Positions 35,386 through 43,307 of a stretch of DNA of 64,000 nt are shown here, one piece after another; the first letter of the stretch is position 1; every line of letters begins with the position of its first letter. Below the pieces are notes generated by a model, which did not search any database, was not told where the DNA came from, and saw only the letters and a program-made list of their open reading frames with translations. The position numbers and the translations under genes are program-made. The stretch comes from Martelella alba (GTDB lineage Bacteria > Pseudomonadota > Alphaproteobacteria > Rhizobiales > Rhizobiaceae), in assembly GCF_006516955.1 (NCBI RefSeq), contig NZ_VHLG01000003.1, positions 62,001 through 126,000 on the forward strand, written 5' to 3'.

Positions 35386-35401
35386 ATTGCAGTGCAATGC
35401 A
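35383..35401. promoter_or_regulatory. 19-base perfect palindrome upstream of thioesterase gene
   Basis: TGCATTGCAGTGCAATGCA is a perfect inverted repeat with 9-base arms around a central G. It lies at the end of the IS3 remnant, about 140 bases before the thioesterase start. It could be a transcription-factor operator for that gene or a feature of the rearranged junction. Confidence 0.4.
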
Positions 35402-35539
35402 GGCATGGTCTTGGCCTTGCAAAGGTTCTATAGATTGAGTTTAAGGCTGCTGCCGGCAGCGGGTCCGGTGGTTCCGGGGCCCTGCGGCTTCGAAAGGCAT
35501 CCGCCATGTCGGGGTGCTTATGTGGAGAGAGTTTGCGCG

Positions 35540-35938
35540 ATGGACGAAAGACATCCTGAGAGGAGCGAGTTCAGGGTTCCTTACCGGGATATCGATATGC
35601 ATGGCCGCATGCATACCGCTGCCTATATCGAACATGCGGAGGAGGCGCTGGCGAATTTCTGGCGCTACCGCCCGGACGTCGCCAAGGAGCCTGCTTATGT
35701 GGTGCGTAAGGTCGGGTGCACTTTCTATCGCGGCCTGCGTAACGGTGAGATGGCGCGCCTGACAGTCAGAACGGCCAAGATCGGCGGCAAGACGGTGGGT
35801 TTCAACGTGGTGATGGAAGCCGGCAACGAGATTGCAGCCGAAGTCGAGCTTCTCTGGGCCGCTGTCCAGTATGAGACCGGTGAAGCTGCGCCTCTGCCGG
35901 AAGCGACACGCGACTGGCTTTATTCCTTCCTCGATTGA
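35540..35938 (+). CDS. Acyl-CoA thioesterase, 4HBT hot-dog family
   Basis: 132 residues from the ATG at 35540 with GGAGAG nine bases upstream. FRVPYRDIDMHGRMHTAAYI is the 4HBT active-site region (Asp in YRDIDMHG), followed by RKVGCTFYRGLRNGEMARL and TVGFNVVMEAG. It hydrolyses acyl-CoA thioesters; chain specificity is not visible. It is the first clearly chromosomal gene right of the prophage, and is followed by a strong terminator. Confidence 0.88.
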   Translation: MDERHPERSEFRVPYRDIDMHGRMHTAAYIEHAEEALANFWRYRPDVAKEPAYVVRKVGCTFYRGLRNGEMARLTVRTAKIGGKTVGFNVVMEAGNEIAAEVELLWAAVQYETGEAAPLPEATRDWLYSFLD

Positions 35939-35973
35939 GGCACCTGGCGCGGCTTGCAATGGCGTCTATAAGC

Positions 35974-36003
35974 GGGCGGGACGGCGGTGTCCCGCCCGTT
36001 TTT
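35974..36003 (+). terminator. Rho-independent terminator after thioesterase gene
   Basis: GGGCGGGAC, six-base loop, GTCCCGCCC and then GTTTTTCG: a nine-base-pair stem with a U run in the plus direction, 35 bases after the thioesterase stop. It also lies just beyond the convergent bioY stop and may serve both strands. Confidence 0.85.
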
Positions 36004-36005
36004 CG

Positions 36006-36566
36006 TCAGGCCCGCCGTGGCAGCAAGGGGTAGCCGATCATCACTGCACGGGCAGCCAGGGCCGCCAGCCCCGCCTTGATCAGATCGCCCGGAATGAAGG
36101 CAAGGCTGGAAACGAACGCGGCTGGAAGCCCCATGCCGACACCGAATGCAAGCCAGGCCATGCCGCAGGCATAGACCACGACAATGCCGCCGATGGCCGC
36201 AGCTGCGAAAAAGCCCGTCAACTGGGCAAGCGGACGGCTATTGCTGGCAGCGCGTTCCGAGATCAGGCCCGCAACAAAGGCGCCGGGGATCCAGCCAATG
36301 AGATAGCCGACCGTCGGGCCGGCGAAGACGGCGAGGCCACCACGGCCACCCGACAGCACCGGCAGGCCGATGACAACGAGCAGGATCACCAGGAGAACGG
36401 CGAGCGTGCCGCGTTTTGCTCCAAGGATCAGGCCGGCCAGCATGACGCCCAGCGTCTGCGCGGTGATCGGTACGGGAATGAAGCCAAGCGGGATCGGCGG
36501 CAGGGCGCCAAGCGCAACGATGATGGCGGCAAACAGGGCCACGAGAACAAGATCGCGGGTGCTCAT
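36006..36566 (-). CDS. bioY: Biotin ECF transporter S component BioY
   Basis: 186 residues with about six membrane segments (DLVLVALFAAIIVALGALPP, then IPVPITAQTLGVMLAGLILG, LAVLLVILLVVIGLPVLSGG, PTVGYLIGWIPGAFVAGLI). The PVPITAQTLGVMLAG signature and YLIGW identify BioY, the membrane substrate-binding component for biotin. The start overlaps the bioN stop by four bases; bioM-bioN-bioY forms one leftward operon, so a full ECF importer is encoded. Confidence 0.96.
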   Translation of the reverse strand: MSTRDLVLVALFAAIIVALGALPPIPLGFIPVPITAQTLGVMLAGLILGAKRGTLAVLLVILLVVIGLPVLSGGRGGLAVFAGPTVGYLIGWIPGAFVAGLISERAASNSRPLAQLTGFFAAAAIGGIVVVYACGMAWLAFGVGMGLPAAFVSSLAFIPGDLIKAGLAALAARAVMIGYPLLPRRA

Positions 36567-37186
36567 TCGGTTTTCCTTCTCTTTTGCGGGCCTCGGATGC
36601 CGCGCGCATCGATGGCGGCGGCAACCTGATCCGCATCCTTCAGGGTCAGGATCAGTAGCGGGATTATGACGCTTCCGATTTTCGGCGCAAGACCACGGGC
36701 GCGGTGTGCATCACGGATCGCGCCATAGCGGGTCAGAATTTCGGGGACAAATCGGATCACAAGGCCGACGGAAAGGCCGATATCGGCGGCGTTGACGAGG
36801 CCCATGCGCTCCAGTGGCTGTGCCCAGCGTGTGATGACATCAATGAAATCGGCAATCGTCGTCGTTGCTGTCACCGTCGCGCCGAACAGCATCAATGCGG
36901 TCAGGCGCGCGACCACGATAGCCGTCGGCACAGGGCCGGAGAAGATGAGATTGACAATACCAACCAGCAGGATCGCACCCAAAATCGGCAGCAGCCGAGC
37001 GATCGAGGCCCAGAGACCAAGCGGTAAAATGGCATAGCTTGCCAGCGCAAAGAGCAGAAAGGCACCAAGCGCAAAGGGATTGGTGCTGGCGAAAAGCGCG
37101 ACCGAGAACACCACCAGCCCGGCGATTTTCACACCCGATGAAAGGCGGTGGACAATCGTATTGCCGTCGACAAAGAGCGTCTGCAT
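36563..37186 (-). CDS. bioN: Biotin ECF transporter T component BioN
   Basis: 207 residues: energy-coupling transmembrane protein with four to five membrane segments (IAGLVVFSVALFASTNPFALG, LLPILGAILLVGIVNLIFSG). The two coupling motifs are recognisable as RYGAIRDAHRARGL and DADQVAAAIDARGI (A-R-G family motif), which contact the ATPase. Overlaps bioM by one base and bioY by four. Confidence 0.93.
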   Translation of the reverse strand: MQTLFVDGNTIVHRLSSGVKIAGLVVFSVALFASTNPFALGAFLLFALASYAILPLGLWASIARLLPILGAILLVGIVNLIFSGPVPTAIVVARLTALMLFGATVTATTTIADFIDVITRWAQPLERMGLVNAADIGLSVGLVIRFVPEILTRYGAIRDAHRARGLAPKIGSVIIPLLILTLKDADQVAAAIDARGIRGPQKRRKTE

Positions 37187-37863
37187 CAGCCGTTCATTTC
37201 TTGGTAGCGGGCAATCACGGTTTCGGGCGCGCCGTCTGCGACGATGACGCCCTGATCGAACAGAAGTATGCGCTCCATATCAGCCATCAGAGCCAGATCA
37301 TGGGAGATGACGATCAGATCTTCGGCGAGCGTGGTGATGGCGGTGCGAACTATAGCACGGTTCCTGAGATCGAGCTGATTGGTCGGCTCATCGAGAATGA
37401 CAAGGGAGGGCCTGGGTGCAAGAACGGCGGCAAGGGCTGCAAGCTGCAATTCGCCACCGGATAGTTCATGGGCGCGCCGCTCGGCAAGATGGGCAATGCC
37501 GAGCCGCTCCAGCGTTTCGGAAATGCGCGCGTCGCGTTCACCTTTGGCAAGGCCATGCGCCTTCAGACCAAGGGCGATATCGTCTTTCAGAATCGGCAGG
37601 ATGATCTGGTTCTGCGGGTTCTGGAAGACAAATCCCGCATCGGCCATCACCGCTTGTCGCTCTGTCACCGTATCGCGATTATTGACGGTGACGTGGCCGG
37701 AGGTCGGCACGGAAAGTCCGTTGATCAGCCGCGCGAATGTGGTTTTTCCAGAACCGTTAAGGCCGATAATGCCGATCCGACGCTCGCGAAGCGACAGGTT
37801 CAGCGGATGCAGAACTGTCCGCCCCTCAAGCGTCACGGACGCATTTTCAAAGATGATCTGCAC
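37186..37863 (-). CDS. bioM: Biotin ECF transporter ATPase BioM
   Basis: 225-residue ABC ATPase. Walker A GLNGSGKTTF (about residues 34-43), Q-loop FVFQNPQNQIILP, signature LSGGELQLAALAAVLA, Walker B LVILDEPTNQLD and H-switch VISHDLALM are all present. One copy serves as a homodimer in the BioMNY complex. First gene of the operon, with a BioR-like site just upstream. Confidence 0.96.
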   Translation of the reverse strand: MQIIFENASVTLEGRTVLHPLNLSLRERRIGIIGLNGSGKTTFARLINGLSVPTSGHVTVNNRDTVTERQAVMADAGFVFQNPQNQIILPILKDDIALGLKAHGLAKGERDARISETLERLGIAHLAERRAHELSGGELQLAALAAVLAPRPSLVILDEPTNQLDLRNRAIVRTAITTLAEDLIVISHDLALMADMERILLFDQGVIVADGAPETVIARYQEMNG

Positions 37864-37887
37864 AATCTGCCTCCAGTTCGATTGCTG

Positions 37888-37900
37888 CTTCTTATAGAAG
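37888..37900 (-). promoter_or_regulatory. Possible BioR-type operator upstream of bioMNY
   Basis: CTTCTTATAGAAG, 25 bases before the bioM start, contains TTATAGA and outer inverted arms CTTCT/AGAAG. BioR, the GntR-family biotin regulator of alphaproteobacteria, binds a TTATMKATAA-type box. The match is partial, so this is a candidate only. Confidence 0.35.
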
Positions 37901-38024
37901 TCTGCTGGCGGTTTCGATAGCCGCCAGCATCGCTTTGAACAGGCAGGCGTGGCGACACCTTCATGGATCGGGAATAGACGACGGTAGTGTTCACCTTTTG
38001 TCCGAATCGCCTTATCCTTTCTGA

Positions 38025-39218
38025 ATGACCATAAAAATCGCCAATGAAGATGCGCGGCGCATCTTTCTCGCCCGACAGGGGCTTTGCGAGCGGATCCCGG
38101 CAGGCGCCGGGCGACAAGGGCTCTTGTCGTTGATCGAAATGCTCGGTTTCGTGCAGGTCGATTCCATCCGCACCGTCGAGCGGGCGCATGATCTTATCCT
38201 GTGGTCGCGCTTTCCCGGCTATCGCCACGCCCAGCTTGCGGGCCTCCTGGAAAAGGACCGGTCGCTGTTTGAGCACTGGACCCATGATGCGGCGATCATC
38301 CCGACGCGGTTCTATCCCTACTGGAAGCACCGTTTTGCCCGCGAGCAGGTCCGGCTTCTGGAGCGCTGGCGCAAATGGCGGGCCGCGGGTTTCGAGGAGG
38401 TCATCGAGGAAACGCTGGCGACGGTGCGCGATAGCGGGCCGATCATGGCGCGGGATCTGAAATCAGACGATCATGTTTCGGGCGGCTGGTGGAACTGGCA
38501 TCCGGGCAAGACGGCTCTCGAATATCACTGGCGTACCGGAAATCTTTCCATCTGCCATCGGGTCAATTTTCAAAAGGCCTATAATCTATCTGAACGGGTG
38601 ATCCCGGATGTGTGGCGAAATGCCAGTGTTGACCATGACGCCTTTGTTGACTGGGCCTGCCGCGCAACGCTGACGCGGCTCGGCTTTGCCACGCCGGGCG
38701 AGATTGCCGCCTTCTTTGATATCATCAGCCTGCAGGAGGCACGGGCCTGGGTCGAGGCCAATCATGACGGGCTTGCCGATGTCGAGATCTCGCTGGCGGA
38801 AAAGGGCAAGAGCCGGCAGGCGGTGGCGCTGGCCAATGAGATCGCCAGCCTTCACGATGTGCCGGAGCCGCCATCACGCGTCAGGGTGCTGAGTCCCTTC
38901 GACCCGCTGTTGCGCGACCGCGCCCGCATCGAGCGGCTGTTCGGCTTTTTCTATCGCATCGAAGTCTTCGTGCCGGAGCCGAAGCGGCAATATGGCTATT
39001 ACGTCTTTCCGCTGCTCGAAGGCACGAAGCTGATCGGCCGGATCGACATGAAGGCGGAGCGCAAGCGGGATGTGCTGGAGGTGAAGCGGCTGTGGCTGGA
39101 GCCGGGCGTGAAGGCGAGTGCCGGGCGTCTGGCAAAGCTTGACGCCGAGCTTGCCCGGCTTGCCCGCTTCACCGGTGTTGCCCGGGTCGAATATCTTGAT
39201 GGCTGGCAGCCCGGCTGA
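38025..39218 (+). CDS. YcaQ-like winged-helix DNA glycosylase family protein
   Basis: 397 residues of the HTH_42/YcaQ family, whose E. coli member (AlkX) unhooks interstrand crosslinks. Visible signatures: LLSLIEMLGFVQVDSIRTVERAHDLILWSR, LFEHWTHDAAIIPTRFYPYW, GWWNWHPGKTALEYHWRTGNLS and LSPFDPLLRDRARIERLFGF. The last part reads GRIDMKAERKRDVLEV. The WNWH-KTALEYLW region aligns with the presumed active domain. It ends base-to-base with aroC in convergent orientation. Family clear; substrate inferred. Confidence 0.85.
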   Translation: MTIKIANEDARRIFLARQGLCERIPAGAGRQGLLSLIEMLGFVQVDSIRTVERAHDLILWSRFPGYRHAQLAGLLEKDRSLFEHWTHDAAIIPTRFYPYWKHRFAREQVRLLERWRKWRAAGFEEVIEETLATVRDSGPIMARDLKSDDHVSGGWWNWHPGKTALEYHWRTGNLSICHRVNFQKAYNLSERVIPDVWRNASVDHDAFVDWACRATLTRLGFATPGEIAAFFDIISLQEARAWVEANHDGLADVEISLAEKGKSRQAVALANEIASLHDVPEPPSRVRVLSPFDPLLRDRARIERLFGFFYRIEVFVPEPKRQYGYYVFPLLEGTKLIGRIDMKAERKRDVLEVKRLWLEPGVKASAGRLAKLDAELARLARFTGVARVEYLDGWQPG

Positions 39219-40316
39219 TCAGTCGAGCCGGCCGGTCTGGCCGCGATCGCGCAGATAATGGTCAGCGATAGCGCAGGCGAGCATGGCCTCGCCGATCGGC
39301 ACGGCGCGGATGCCGACGCAGGGGTCATGGCGACCCTTGGTTCTGAGATCGACATCATGGCCGTCGCGGTCAATCGTGCGGCGCGGTGTCAGGATCGATG
39401 AGGTCGGCTTGATGGCGAAACGCACGACAATCGGCTCGCCGGTGGAAATGCCGCCGAGAATGCCGCCGGCGTGGTTGGACAGAAAAAGCGGTTTGCCATC
39501 ATTGCCCATGCGCATTTCATCGGCATTTTCCTCGCCGGTCAGTTCGGCAGCATTAAAGCCCTCGCCGATTTCGACGCCCTTGACCGCATTGATCGACATC
39601 ATCAGCGAGGCGATATCCTGATCCAGCTTGGCGTAGATCGGCGCGCCAAGGCCAGCGGGCACACCTTCGGCAACCACTTCCACCACGGCGCCGACGGAGG
39701 AACCGGCCTTGCGGATGCCGTCGAGATAATCTTCCCAGACGGGCACCATCTCGGGGTCCGGGCAGAAGAAGGGGTTGTTGTCGACTTCGTTCCAGTTCCA
39801 GTTGGCGCGGTTGACCCTGTGCTTGCCGATCTGGGTCAGTGCCGCGCGATAGGTGACACCGGGCAGAACCTTTCGGGCAATGGCGCCAGCGGCAACGCGG
39901 GCGGCCGTCTCGCGGGCGGAAGAACGCCCGCCGCCGCGATAATCGCGGATGCCATATTTGACGTCATAGGTGTAATCAGCGTGGCCGGGGCGGTATTGCC
40001 GGGCAATCTCGCCGTAATCCTTTGAGCGCTGGTCGGTATTTTCGATCATCATCGAAATCGGCGTGCCGGTGGCAATCATCGTCACGCCGTCCTCGTCCAT
40101 CATCACGCCCGAAAGCACCTTCACTTCGTCGGCCTCGCGGCGCTGGGTGACGAAACGTGACTGTCCTGGCTTGCGGCGGTCAAGAAAATGCTGGATTTCG
40201 GCAAGCGTGAATTTCAAACCGGGCGGGCAGCCGTCGACGACGCAGCCGAGCGCCGGACCGTGGCTCTCGCCCCAGGTGGTGACACGGAAGAGGTGACCGA
40301 AGGTGTTATGTGACAT
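39219..40316 (-). CDS. aroC: Chorismate synthase AroC
   Basis: 365 residues. It converts EPSP to chorismate with reduced FMN, the last step of the shikimate pathway. [20 protein letters not shown] at the start, [29 protein letters not shown] in the middle and RPTSSI-type ([15 protein letters not shown]) and [17 protein letters not shown] at the end are the three AroC signatures. Length is normal. Confidence 0.98.
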   Translation of the reverse strand: MSHNTFGHLFRVTTWGESHGPALGCVVDGCPPGLKFTLAEIQHFLDRRKPGQSRFVTQRREADEVKVLSGVMMDEDGVTMIATGTPISMMIENTDQRSKDYGEIARQYRPGHADYTYDVKYGIRDYRGGGRSSARETAARVAAGAIARKVLPGVTYRAALTQIGKHRVNRANWNWNEVDNNPFFCPDPEMVPVWEDYLDGIRKAGSSVGAVVEVVAEGVPAGLGAPIYAKLDQDIASLMMSINAVKGVEIGEGFNAAELTGEENADEMRMGNDGKPLFLSNHAGGILGGISTGEPIVVRFAIKPTSSILTPRRTIDRDGHDVDLRTKGRHDPCVGIRAVPIGEAMLACAIADHYLRDRGQTGRLD

Positions 40317-40406
40317 GAAAGCCTTCTCCAGCGCGGTTCCTTGATGAACGCTGCAACGCTGTAAAGCAATTGCCGCTTGAGGAAAAGGCTTTGGCGCGTG
40401 ATTGGC

Positions 40407-41051
40407 TCAGTCGAGCCAGTCGATCGTGTTTCTGACAAGGTCGATCTTCAGCACTTTGTCCTGCGGGATATCGGCCATGGCGGCTGCATCGGGTTCAAGC
40501 CCGGCGATCAGGCGGAACATGGCACGGATCACGCCGCCATGGCAGACGCAGACTGTCGGGCCGACCACATCCTTCATCCATGCACCGATCCGCCAGGAGA
40601 GGATTTCATAGCTTTCCGCAGTGTCGCCGGGTGGAACAAAGGACCATTTGTCGTGCTCGCGCTCAGCGATCAGCTCCGGGTAATCGATCGACAGTTCTTT
40701 CAGCGTGCGGCCTTCCCAGTCGCCAAAGGAAAGCTCCTTCAGGCGATCGTCGGTGCGATAGAGCGCGGGCGTCAGCCCCATGGCGGCACGGGCGCGCTCC
40801 ATGGTTTCACGGGTTCTGGACAGCGGGCTTGCAACAAAATCGAAGAGGCCGGTATCGGCACCCAGGATTGCCTTCAGCTTGACGCCATTGCCGCGGGCCT
40901 GTTCCCGGCCGGTATCGTTCAGCGGAATGTCTTTCTGGCCCTGCATGCGGGCTTCGGCGTTCCAGTCCGTCTGGCCGTGACGGATCGCGTAGATCAGCAA
41001 TGTGCCTGTCCCTGTATGGTCTGGTCCGGCAGTTGCCGGTAAATTTATCAT
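40407..41051 (-). CDS. Histidine phosphatase (phosphoglycerate mutase-like)
   Basis: 214 residues. The RHG motif (YAIRHGQTDWNAEARMQGQ) carries the catalytic His, followed by SPLSRTRETMERA, the acid/base Glu region LKELSFGDWEG and VCVCHGGVIRAMFRL with the second His. The first about 17 residues (MINLPATAGPDHTGTGT) are not conserved, so the start may be nearer the RHG motif, for example a TTG. It lies downstream of fabI beyond a terminator-like hairpin. Substrate unknown. Confidence 0.88.
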   Translation of the reverse strand: MINLPATAGPDHTGTGTLLIYAIRHGQTDWNAEARMQGQKDIPLNDTGREQARGNGVKLKAILGADTGLFDFVASPLSRTRETMERARAAMGLTPALYRTDDRLKELSFGDWEGRTLKELSIDYPELIAEREHDKWSFVPPGDTAESYEILSWRIGAWMKDVVGPTVCVCHGGVIRAMFRLIAGLEPDAAAMADIPQDKVLKIDLVRNTIDWLD

Positions 41052-41066
41052 CGCTTAAAACAATTT

Positions 41067-41090
41067 CGGCGCGGATCAGGTTCCGCGCCG
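41067..41090 (-). terminator. Terminator-like hairpin after fabI
   Basis: CGGCGCGGA and TCCGCGCCG form a nine-base-pair stem with a six-base loop between the fabI stop and the phosphatase start. In the minus direction a weak T stretch (AAATTGTTTTAAG) follows. A moderate intrinsic terminator or attenuator. Confidence 0.5.
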
Positions 41091-41101
41091 AGAAAAGGTG
41101 A

Positions 41102-41920
41102 TCAGTCCTTGGCGACTGAAATATCCGGCGCATCGACCGACTTCATGCCGACAACGTGGTAGCCGCTGTCTGCGTGGAGGACTTCGCCGGTAATCGAGGT
41201 CGACAGATCCGACAGCAGGAAGAGGGCGGAATTGCCGACTTCTTCGATCGTGACATTGCGCTTCAGTGGCGAATTATATTCGTTCCACTTCAGGATATAG
41301 CGGAAATCGCCGATGGCGGATCCGGCCAGCGTCTTGATCGGTCCGGCGGAAATGGCGTTGACGCGGATGCCGCGACCGCCGAGATCAACCGCCATATAGC
41401 GTACACTTGCCTCGAGAGCGGCCTTGGCGACGCCCATGACGTTGTAATGCGGCATGACCTTTTCCGCACCGTAATAGGTGAGGGTGATCATTGAGCCGCC
41501 GTCATTCATCATCTTTTCGGCGCGGTGGGCAACGGCGGTGAAGGAGTACACCGAGATGTCCATCGAACGGGCGAAATTGTCACGCGAGGTGTCGATATAG
41601 CGGCCGGTCAGCTCTTCCTTGTCGGAAAAGGCGATGCAGTGCACGACGAAGTCGATCTTGCCCCAGGCGGCTTCGAGGTCATCGAAAACCTGGTTGATGG
41701 TGTCGGGGTCGGTCACGTCGCAATGGCCGATCAGCAGGGCGTCAAGCTCGGCTGCCAGGGGTTCGACGCGCTTCTTCAGGTTGTCACCCTGCCAGGTGAG
41801 CGCGATCTCCGCACCTGCATCACGACACGCTTTGGCAATACCCCATGCGATCGACCGGTTGTTGGCGACACCCATGATGATGCCGCGTTTGCCTTTCATG
41901 AGGCCGGATGCTTCAGCCAT
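41102..41920 (-). CDS. fabI: Enoyl-[acyl-carrier-protein] reductase FabI
   Basis: 272 residues. It reduces enoyl-ACP with NADH in the last step of each fatty-acid elongation round. MAEASGLMKGKRGIIMGVAN starts at 41920; the open frame upstream is not conserved. The cofactor region GVANNRSIAWGIAKA, the motif YYGAEKVMPHYNVMGVAKAAL with catalytic Tyr and Lys in Y-x6-K spacing, and SAGPIKTLAGSAI are typical of FabI. Confidence 0.96.
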   Translation of the reverse strand: MAEASGLMKGKRGIIMGVANNRSIAWGIAKACRDAGAEIALTWQGDNLKKRVEPLAAELDALLIGHCDVTDPDTINQVFDDLEAAWGKIDFVVHCIAFSDKEELTGRYIDTSRDNFARSMDISVYSFTAVAHRAEKMMNDGGSMITLTYYGAEKVMPHYNVMGVAKAALEASVRYMAVDLGGRGIRVNAISAGPIKTLAGSAIGDFRYILKWNEYNSPLKRNVTIEEVGNSALFLLSDLSTSITGEVLHADSGYHVVGMKSVDAPDISVAKD

Positions 41921-42184
41921 ATATCGGTGCTCCTTGAGACTGTCTTCCACTTTGCCTATGGCATAGGCAGCAATGCGGTTCAAGCAGTGTGAACCCGGTG
42001 GCGATCGCTTTAGCCCCGGAAAAGCCTATTGCCAAGCCCCTGTGAATTGTGCTCACTCCCTTTGAACCTTCGGGGCGCGGATTGCTTTTGTAAGTGAGTC
42101 CTTTGAGGCAGGTTCCCTTCTTTGTCGTTGTCCTTGCGCCAGTCGTTCCGATAAGGCAACGCTTTTGTTCCAGGGAGTAGCACC

Positions 42185-42805
42185 ATGGCTGATGTACAAG
42201 GGAACGTCGCTGATTTTACAGCGGAAAACGACCCATTCGAATTGTTCGGAAAATGGCTGAAAGACGCCGAAGCCAGTGAGGTGAACGACCCGAATGCTGT
42301 GGCGGTCGCCACTGTGGATGAGGACGGTCTGCCTGACGTTCGCATGGTGCTGATGAAGGGCTTCGATCTCGCAGGTTTCGTATTTTACACAAATTTTGAA
42401 AGCCAGAAGGGCAGGGAACTGCTCGGTCAGCCGAAGGCGGCCATGTGTTTTCACTGGAAATCGTTGCGCCGGCAGGTCCGGCTGCGCGGGCCGGTGGAGG
42501 TGGTTTCCGATGCCGAGGCGGACGCATATTTTGCCTCACGCGCCCGTGGAAGCCGAATCGGTGCCTGGGCTTCGAAGCAGTCCCGCCCGCTGGAAAGCCG
42601 TTTTGCGCTGGAAAAGGCGGTCGCCCAATATACCGCCCGCTACGGCGTTGGCGAGATTCCGCGCCCGCCCTACTGGTCAGGCTTCCGTCTGAAACCGATC
42701 GCGATCGAATTCTGGCGTGATGGCAAGTTCCGCCTGCATGACCGGATGGAGTTCCGCCGCGAAAATCCTGAAGGCGGGTGGCAGAAAGTGCGGATGTATC
42801 CCTAA
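42185..42805 (+). CDS. pdxH: Pyridoxamine 5'-phosphate oxidase PdxH
   Basis: 206 residues. FMN enzyme that oxidises pyridoxine or pyridoxamine 5'-phosphate to pyridoxal phosphate. [62 protein letters not shown] and the C-terminal [28 protein letters not shown] are signature regions. The gene is divergent from fabI. Confidence 0.97.
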   Translation: MADVQGNVADFTAENDPFELFGKWLKDAEASEVNDPNAVAVATVDEDGLPDVRMVLMKGFDLAGFVFYTNFESQKGRELLGQPKAAMCFHWKSLRRQVRLRGPVEVVSDAEADAYFASRARGSRIGAWASKQSRPLESRFALEKAVAQYTARYGVGEIPRPPYWSGFRLKPIAIEFWRDGKFRLHDRMEFRRENPEGGWQKVRMYP

Positions 42806-42839
42806 AAGGGGTAGAAGCGAATATCGAAGGGAGGACGAT

Positions 42840-43307
42840 ATGGCAGTTGCAGAATTGACCGAGGCCGAGGTTGCCGCGCAGGAAGAACGGCTGACCTTTT
42901 CCGAATTTACCGAGATGACGGCTTTTGAGGTTGGCTGCCATCTCGTTGAAAAGGCGCGGGCGGAAAATGCGCCGGTGGTGATCGATATACGCACGCCCGA
43001 CCGGACATTGTTCCATGCAGCCCTGCCAGGAGCGTCGCCTGCCAATGACATCTGGGCGATGCGGAAATCCAACGTCGTCTTCCATTTTCACCGTGCCTCC
43101 ATGGCTATCCAGCTGATGCATGCCCGCAAGGGCACGGTGATCGGTCCTGAAATCGGTCTCGACCCGATGGATTATGCCGATCATGGCGGCAGCTTTCCGG
43201 TTCGCGTCGCCGGGGCTGGCGTCATTGCCGCCATCACCGTATCCGGTCTCGCCAGCGCCGAGGATCATGGCATGATTGTCTCGGTTCTGGAGGGGCTTGA
43301 AGGCTGA
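42840..43307 (+). CDS. UPF0303 / heme-degrading-domain-like protein
   Basis: 155 residues from the ATG at 42840 after GGGAGGACG. LTFSEFTEMTAFEVGCHLVEKAR, VVIDIRTPDRTLFHAALPGAS, WAMRKSNVVFHFHRASM and GFPVRV-like (GSFPVRVAGAGVIAAITVSGL) match the UPF0303 group within the HbpS/GlcG fold. Cytoplasmic, no signal. It is 34 bases after pdxH and probably co-transcribed. Its role is not established. Confidence 0.85.
   Translation: MAVAELTEAEVAAQEERLTFSEFTEMTAFEVGCHLVEKARAENAPVVIDIRTPDRTLFHAALPGASPANDIWAMRKSNVVFHFHRASMAIQLMHARKGTVIGPEIGLDPMDYADHGGSFPVRVAGAGVIAAITVSGLASAEDHGMIVSVLEGLEG

Larger units (their letters stand above)
14705..35390. mobile_element. Defective podovirus-like prophage beside tRNA-Ser
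   Basis: Phage genes fill this stretch. Leftward late genes run from terminase to lysis (28446 to about 14792); a repressor lies at 31999-32580; rightward early genes run from 32821 to about 35239. The left edge abuts the tRNA-Ser 3' end. The right edge is an IS3-family remnant inside a DnaN-like gene. I see no integrase, excisionase or repeat of the tRNA 3' end at the right, so attR and integrase were probably lost. Terminase, portal, capsid and tail genes carry internal deletions, so it cannot make virions. N4-gp56-type capsid and PLxRFG proteins suggest a podovirus ancestor. Confidence 0.9.

Noticed and set aside
35390-35540. Right attachment site (copy of the tRNA-Ser 3' end)
   Set aside because: I looked for repeats of GGTTCGAATCCC or CTCCGCCA near the prophage right edge and saw none.
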